Shown here piece by piece: positions 58,677 through 64,000 of a DNA stretch of 64,000 nucleotides; position 1 is the stretch's first letter; each line of letters starts with the position of its first letter. A model generated the notes under the pieces. That model saw nothing but the letters and a program-made list of their open reading frames with translations, was not told the DNA's origin and made no database searches. The DNA comes from Hofstenia miamia (Eukaryota > Xenacoelomorpha > Acoela > Hofsteniidae), in contig CABFPE010000241.1 of assembly GCA_900660155.1 (NCBI GenBank), forward strand, positions 144,962-208,961, given 5' to 3'. The translations under genes were made by a program, and so were the position numbers.

Positions 58677-60310
58677 TCATGATTGCACATTTTTATAAAA
58701 TTTAGTGAAAGTTTTTAGTGCCTTTGGAGATTTTTGAGCTTGGATGGTATTGAAAAGAAGATTATACAAATTGAAATCAAAATGCTGATTGGAAAACCAA
58801 GCTTTGGCCCAATCATTTGCTATAAAAAACAGATAGATTCCAGCCTTGCTCTCCATTGGGGAAGGAGAAAGAATGCTATTAATGCAAAAGATGCATGAGA
58901 ATTCCATCTGGCACAGTGTAAAGAAGGTAGCCTTCTCCAATGAATTGTTGGCCATTCTAATGTTTGCTTATAAGTCATAAACACCTCACAAAGTTCAAAC
59001 AAAAACTTTAAATCATCTTGCCATCCTGGATTGTTTTCTTGATGAAATGGTGGTACTTCTGGACTGTATTTCACTTGCAAAGTTTGATAGTTTTTGTAGA
59101 TTTCAGTAATGAAAGGGTAATGAATTTCAGGACTTTTAGATGAACACTCAATCTTGAAATCCATTATATGCCTTAAAACAAGATCAAGAATGTGATGTTG
59201 GCATCCAATGAACTGAGGAGACTCATAACCTTTTTCTATCATAGCTCTTTGAAATCTTACTACTACTCCATTTTGACTTCCAGTATTAACTGCAGTAGTA
59301 TCACATATAATCATCACTATGCTTTGCCATGCATTGTAATCATTCATAAGATCCTCAATTTCTTTAAAAACATCTTCAGCTGCCCCACTCTTACAACAAA
59401 GGATACCCAAGTTAATGACACAATCTTTATTTTGCAAACAAACAACCTGATATTCTTGCTTTTGAATGAACTTGCCATCAAAATGAAGACAAAAATATTC
59501 ATTTTCTAAAATAATTTTGTTTTTCTTCTTCTCTGCATCTTGTAAGACATGTCTCCAAACGCCAGATGGGGAGGGGGTAGAAGACCATCTTGTGAAAGGG
59601 ATTTGCAAACATTGGCTGCTTTATTTGTGGATAAGGAATGAGTACTAACCAGTTTTGCAACTGTTGTAGCAGTATGATATTTTTTGTGTTGTGTTCTTCC
59701 ACCATGTATTCCTGGTCATGATCCTCTACTTCATCTTCTTCATGTGAAAAGTCTTCTTTATCCAGCTCATAAAATGGATATATTTGTTGATCATTGGAAG
59801 TTCCAGGTTCACAACTAAGAAATTTTCTCTTTGAGGGATGAACAGAATCCAATCCAGCATCTTTTCCAGTACTATAGCCAACTCTTCCAGATGTCTCTTT
59901 CTGCGTATTATATAGCTGTTTATCTTCAGATGATAACCAAATTCCATTTTCTTTGGTTATGTTGAACAGAAGGGAAAAAGAATTTTCAAGTTGTTCTGTT
60001 TTATGCTTTCTGTACTTTTCATATGTTGCAATAACTTCCTTGACCTTAGAAACAATTTGCTGCTGATACACCATGGAAAGTTTAGGAAATTCCACAATTC
60101 CATTAGTTCTTCCGCTATAATTTTTATTCTTGAACTGCTTATTCTTTCAGCTTCATATAATCCTAGGTATCGTCCAATTAAATTCTTTCTAGTTGGCATT
60201 TTGCACAAATCAGCTAAACTATTTGCTAGGCATGGTATAGCAGGTCTCCTTTTTACACAATTTGTCTTTGGTAAGTTTTGAGCTTGATAATGTCTTTTTT
60301 GGCTCATTAC
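58677..60310 (-). pseudogene. Transposase-like gene of the TA-flanked element
   Basis: Four frames in order. The N-terminal part (probable start MSQKRHYQAQNLPK, near 60306) has a basic RRPAIP segment and NLIGRYLGLYEAERISSSRIK, perhaps a DNA-binding helix set. A shift near 60095 leads into KVKEVIATYEKYRKHK, VGYSTGKDAGLDSVHPSKRK and an acidic stretch. A shift near 59600 leads into the catalytic-looking core: HFDGKF, then IICDTTAVNTG, FIGCQHHILDLVLRH, and ARWNSHASF. A last shift near 58860 gives the C-terminus ending at 58677. The FDG, CDTT and QHH pattern recalls DDE transposases of hAT-like type. I recall similar uncharacterised proteins scattered in invertebrate genomes but cannot name a family. 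Confidence 0.7.
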
Positions 60311-60694
60311 AAAATAATTTCTTGGAGGGCTTTCTGATATTATTCTAGTCTGACAGCTGTCTAAAAAGAGCACATCCACTATATTTGGATGACTTTTTGC
60401 TATATATATATTATTCTTATAGTCAATTATTATAAGAAATAGAATATCAACTGACCCATTTTGGAACCCTATTGCTCCGCGAATTTTAACCTTATTGGCT
60501 AGGGTTATATATGAAAATGTAGACAATTACTAGCTCCATGTGAAACTGTTTTTTATTTTTCGAGTTTATGATTTCTCATTCCACTACATTGCTCAATAGA
60601 AATTGTCAATTTTAACACTTCTTGTATAATTGATTATTATATTTTATGATGGGTAGACTATCTTTGGAGACCTATAGCTCCATGAATTTTGGAG

Positions 60695-60928
60695 TAGATT
60701 GGTGGTTTACAGGCTGGATTTGGAAAAAAGAGGTCCCAGGTTCAAGCCTCACACCCCCTGATTTATTTTCCACATTAGTTGGGCAACTAACAATTTAAGT
60801 GTTCCCATGCACTGGAGCATGAGGCTGGCGTCCTTACCTCCACCCACTTAAGGTGGGTTCACCAGCCAAACAGGTGCATACCCTTGGGTACCCCTGAAAG
60901 GGGAAAAACCTGTAACAGGTAAAAAAAA
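60695..60928 (+). mobile_element. tRNA-derived SINE candidate
   Basis: A-box-like TGGTTTACAGG (60703-60713) and a perfect B box GGTTCAAGCCT (60739-60749), 36 nt apart, the spacing of a tRNA promoter. A GC-richer body follows and then an A-run at 60921-60928. The flanks are AT-rich transposon sequence, so this stands out. No clear target duplication was found. Confidence 0.6.
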
Positions 60929-61271
60929 TGCTTGTTTTAAAAAGGAAGTTTCAAAGAAAATTTCATATATTTTGTTAAATAATGGTTTTTATTTATAATC
61001 TGTGCTGTTCACTGATATAAATTTTAAAGTTTTCAAGACTTGAACCTTGCAACAAACAGTAGAGAAGAAACTAAGGGTGCATTATATTTGCTATTTGCAT
61101 AATTTTGTAAAATTGTTAAAAAATCACATAAATTTTCAGTTTATGAATATTTAAAAAAGAAATTCACACAAGGTTTTTTTTTCAAAATAATAAAAAAATT
61201 TGATTTTCTTCAATAAAACAAAAAAATTCACCATATAAAGTACCAGGCATTTTGATTTTTGAGAAAAGTTC

Positions 61272-61286
61272 AAAAAGTCATAACCC
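61272..61286 (-). repeat. Right terminal inverted repeat
   Basis: Inverted copy of GGGTTATGACTTTTT, followed by TA. Confidence 0.9.
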
Positions 61287-61288
61287 TA

Positions 61289-61885
61289 ATGGGAGGTTTT
61301 GTATATTTCTGGTTTGGGTTGAGTTGTTGATAGACTATCATTTAATGCCAATGGGAGTACTGGTTTTGCTTTTTTAGTAACTACTTTGATTAGTGGGGTT
61401 GCAGAAATTGTTATATTTTCAGGTGTGATTTTTTTAACTTATTGTGTTTATTTAAGATGGCTGTGGTGACAGTGTTGTTTCTACACTGGGTGATTGATGC
61501 TAGAATAACAACTTTCTTGGCATTAAAGCTGTGTTGATAGTTAATGACAATGCTGTTTGACAATAGTTGGTCTGCAGTAAGCATGATAAAATGCCAGCTG
61601 AAGGGTTCAATTGTTATCAATTCAAAGGTTTGGAGGTGAGTAGTGATGTCTTTGTCGTTTGGATCTATTGTTAAAGTTTTGTCCATGAAATTAATTATTC
61701 ATTAATACTTTTCCTAGAAGTCTTTACCAAGTATTAATTTGTAGGGCAGAGTGTGGTTTGTTGTATCAACTACAAGGATGTCATGTGTGAATTTATTGTT
61801 TGAAATTGTAAATTGTGGGTTTTCAATTGGCACCTTTGTGTCAAGATAGTCTCCTGGCATGATTTTGATTTGGCAGGTAAATTAA
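61289..61885 (-). pseudogene. pol: Pol of element D, protease remainder
   Basis: Minus strand gives GDYLDTKV, then DTTNHTLPYKLILGKDF, matching the second half of the protease in A-C, followed after a stop by the linker (61686-61411). The DTGA active site and all of gag are absent. The linker continues across the inserted transposon into the RT part at 58372. Confidence 0.8.
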
Positions 61886-63149
61886 TGCTAGTAATGTTAA
61901 ACATCTAGCCAATCAGTGGTTAATTGTAATTCACAATTCCTTCATGCTTAAATACTTGAGTGTGGAAATAAATACAAACCCAATTCAGGTTAAATTTAAT
62001 GTGTAGTGGAATTCTTGTTAATTGCATATTAAATTTGATGTGAAAGTTATGTAAATAGGGCCATTGACCATATATTTATCTTTTAACTAAACAATATTAA
62101 TAGTAATAGGTACATTCTGCTCCAAAAGGAAGGGGTCTTGCCCCTGTCATCCTTGTAGCTACACAAGTGTTTTTTCAATGGTGAAATAAACAGAACTGCA
62201 CAAGAGAATTCAAGTATTTAAAATTGCTCAGCTTGCCAAATCTGACATGACACCAAAGCAAGCCCAGATAACAATTTTGGTTGTTTTTACATTGTTTATA
62301 GTTGTTTCATAATTTTTGTTGTTGCAGCAACCACTAACATCATAAAAACAACTGTAGTAAAAAATATTCAGCAAGCAGATGCTTGCAAATAAAACTCACT
62401 TTTTTATTTTTATTGCTAGATCTTTTTATAAAAAAAAGATTTGCAAAACCTTTTTTGAAATTTTTAATTTGTGAAAAATTATAATATTCCAGATAAGTGA
62501 ATTTTCAAAATAATTTATTCATGAATATTTGGACACCTTGATATTGACTGTGAAATAACCTAAGTTACAATTGAGCCAAAGAGATTTTTCACAACTTAAG
62601 AAAGTACTATTTCAAAATTGTGCTTAATTTTAGAGTTTTAAATTTTTTGTAAATTTGGCAGATTTTTACACTCATTGTTATCATTTATACACAAGACATT
62701 CGTTTAAATCTTTAACAATGATAGTGGTCTGCCCTTTGTTGGGCTTGTGTTTGTTTAAATAGCAATGTTTGAACTGCTTAGCACTATAAAATTTTATTTT
62801 GCATGCAAAAGTAATACTAAAACAATCATGTGACAACAAAACAGTGTTGTTACAACCTCAAAATACATGCTGTTTCATTCATAAAAAACAACCAAAAAGC
62901 AACCTAATTTGACATTGTTAAAGCAATATTGTTTTGACCAATGAAATGGTACCATTTCACGTTAAAACAATGTTGTTTTTGCAACATAAAACAACCACAT
63001 AACAACCCAAAACAATGTTGTTTAGATCTTAAATTGTTATCTGGGAGGGAAATTTAAAAGTACTAATGTAATTAATTTACACATAGAATTATAAATTTTG
63101 AAAAAATAACTTAGAAATGTTTTGATGTTGTGAAAGTGGAATTATGCCA
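61886..63149 (-). repeat. 5' LTR region of element D, interrupted by a MITE-like element
   Basis: The right end (63115-63149) matches the LTR start of the left copy. The left border and primer site cannot be identified; no TGGCGACC-like site is seen. Part may be unrelated flank or deleted leader. Confidence 0.4.
62263..63045. mobile_element. 783-bp MITE-like element
   Basis: Perfect 15-bp inverted ends CCCAGATAACAATTT / AAATTGTTATCTGGG. Just inside both ends are many TTGTT (left) or AACAA (right) motifs in opposite orientation, such as GGTTGTTTT and AACAATGTTGTTT. No coding frame. The target duplication is at most AG and not convincing. Confidence 0.65.
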
Positions 63150-64000
63150 GAAGATTATACTAATGCAACCCTTTCTTTTGCTGTTAGGATTTTGGTAGCC
63201 ATTAAAATAATATTCTAGCATTAATATTTAAGTCACCTACTTCACAAATGATTGAAGCATACTATAAGCTTGCTGACTTTTATATGAATTTTGTGATAAA
63301 AAATTATTTTTTCATGTTTTTCATACAATAGAGATTATTTTTTTCAAAACATCTTTTAAAGAATAAGCTTTCATGTGGATAAATTTAACCTTAAAGTTTT
63401 TGTGAATCTTATAAATTACTGACATTTTTAATAGATTTTGCATAAATTGCAAATATATAATCATTTTATAATATAAAATTAATTGAAGCCCTTATTAAAA
63501 TCTCTTAAAACTTCACTTGTTGGTAGTACACATTTATTTAATAGAACATTATGATGCATTGAGTAAAATATAAATACAGATGTAGAAAATATATTCAAGT
63601 TTTTCTAATTAAGAAAAGCATATTTTAATGTGAAGTGAGAAAACACCTTCACCCTAAGGATTGCCATGTCTTGAATACATATTGAGATTGTTCAGAAATA
63701 ATACTCCAGTATAACAATAATAAATCATTTCAGATTGTCCTTAATCATTTGAAGAAAAACTTTCTACTAGGTTTGCCATAAGAAGAGATTAAATACTTTA
63801 TGTGGTCTTTTTCCATTATGCAAATGTTTTTCACATTATATTCTTTATATATACCCATTTATACCACTAAAATTAGTACCCATATTAGTCCTATCTGCAG
63901 GTAGCAGCAGCCCTTGTGTAGAGTGCTCCTTATGGGAGGTGGTTGCTCATCCCCACATTGAATATGCTTTTGCTCTGAGTACTCAAAACTTTTTATTAAC
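63150..64000. other. Non-coding AT-rich flank
   Basis: No supported feature. Confidence 0.45.

Larger units (their letters stand above)
58375..61286 (-). mobile_element. 2912-bp DNA transposon inserted in element D, TA target duplication
   Basis: Perfect 15-bp terminal inverted repeats GGGTTATGACTTTTT, flanked on both sides by TA (58373-58374 and 61287-61288). The host pol frame lines up across the insertion when one TA is counted, which confirms the borders. It carries one large minus-strand gene broken by frameshifts. A TA duplication is typical of Tc1/mariner and some other superfamilies, but the protein looks nothing like a Tc1/mariner transposase. Confidence 0.88.
51787..63149 (-). mobile_element. 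Element D: old Ty3/gypsy-type retrotransposon with nested insertions
   Basis: Minus-strand relative of A-C, more decayed. Left to right: 3' LTR-like sequence, G-run polypurine tract, ORF3, pol pieces, a 2.9-kb DNA transposon (58375-61286) inside pol, remaining protease, then LTR-like sequence holding a MITE. Gag and the first half of protease are missing. The two ends share 30 of 35 bases (52223-52257 and 63115-63149), ending ATGCCA, i.e. TGGCAT at the LTR start. Outer borders on the left are uncertain. Confidence 0.8.

Noticed and set aside
60703-60749. A true tRNA gene
   Set aside because: A and B boxes are present but the sequence does not fold into a cloverleaf with paired acceptor and anticodon stems; SINE is the better reading.
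1-64000. CRISPR arrays, operons, bacterial-type regulatory sites
   Set aside because: None seen; the content is that of an animal nuclear genome.

Overview
This is an AT-rich, gene-poor stretch of a nuclear genome, most likely from an invertebrate animal. The evidence is a TRIM-like gene with two B-boxes, a coiled coil and a propeller-like tail, together with Ty3/gypsy, Tc1/mariner, hAT-like, non-LTR and SINE-like mobile elements. I cannot name the species. Three N runs (316-1315, 28466-28548, 49546-50545) mark assembly gaps. Two are exactly 1000 N, so their true size is probably unknown.

Layout. (1) 1316-12131, plus strand: element A, a nearly complete Ty3/gypsy-type LTR retrotransposon. 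It has 1.37-kb LTRs, a primer site matching tRNA-Arg(UCG), gag, pol and a long third ORF (ORF3). (2) 12132-26680: long non-coding DNA with a non-LTR retrotransposon tail (17575-17750) and a decayed hAT-like element (18384-20391). (3) 26753-28370: the only convincing host-type gene, a two-B-box TRIM-like protein with one frameshift. (4) 28906-29420: a Tc1/mariner fossil. (5) 33559-48926, minus strand: element B (truncated at both ends) abutting element C, which has a 366-bp 5' LTR, primer site, gag, pol and ORF3 but no 3' end. (6) 51787-63149, minus strand: element D, an older relative of A-C. It is interrupted by a 2.9-kb TA-flanked DNA transposon with an unassigned transposase, which itself carries a tRNA-derived SINE candidate. 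A 783-bp MITE-like element sits in D's right-hand LTR region. A 1241-bp block is present twice, nearly identical (32318-33558 and 50546-51786), bracketing B and C and next to a gap.

How the parts work together. A, B, C and D are one retrotransposon family: coiled-coil gag with a CCHC knuckle, then protease, reverse transcriptase, RNase H and integrase, then a very large ORF3 overlapping the end of pol in another frame. In A and C gag ends at the same slippery heptamer, TTTAAAT, directly before its stop codon, and the pol frame lies exactly at -1. This is strong evidence for programmed frameshifting. ORF3 is conserved between A, C and D but I recognise no family in it. It looks like neither a normal envelope protein nor a known retroelement domain, apart from a short GxND-like motif. 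ORF3 and the TA-flanked transposon are the best candidates for something undescribed. Every copy is broken by stops, frameshifts or deletions. Several stops fall where a relative has arginine, which fits CGA to TGA decay at CpG sites.
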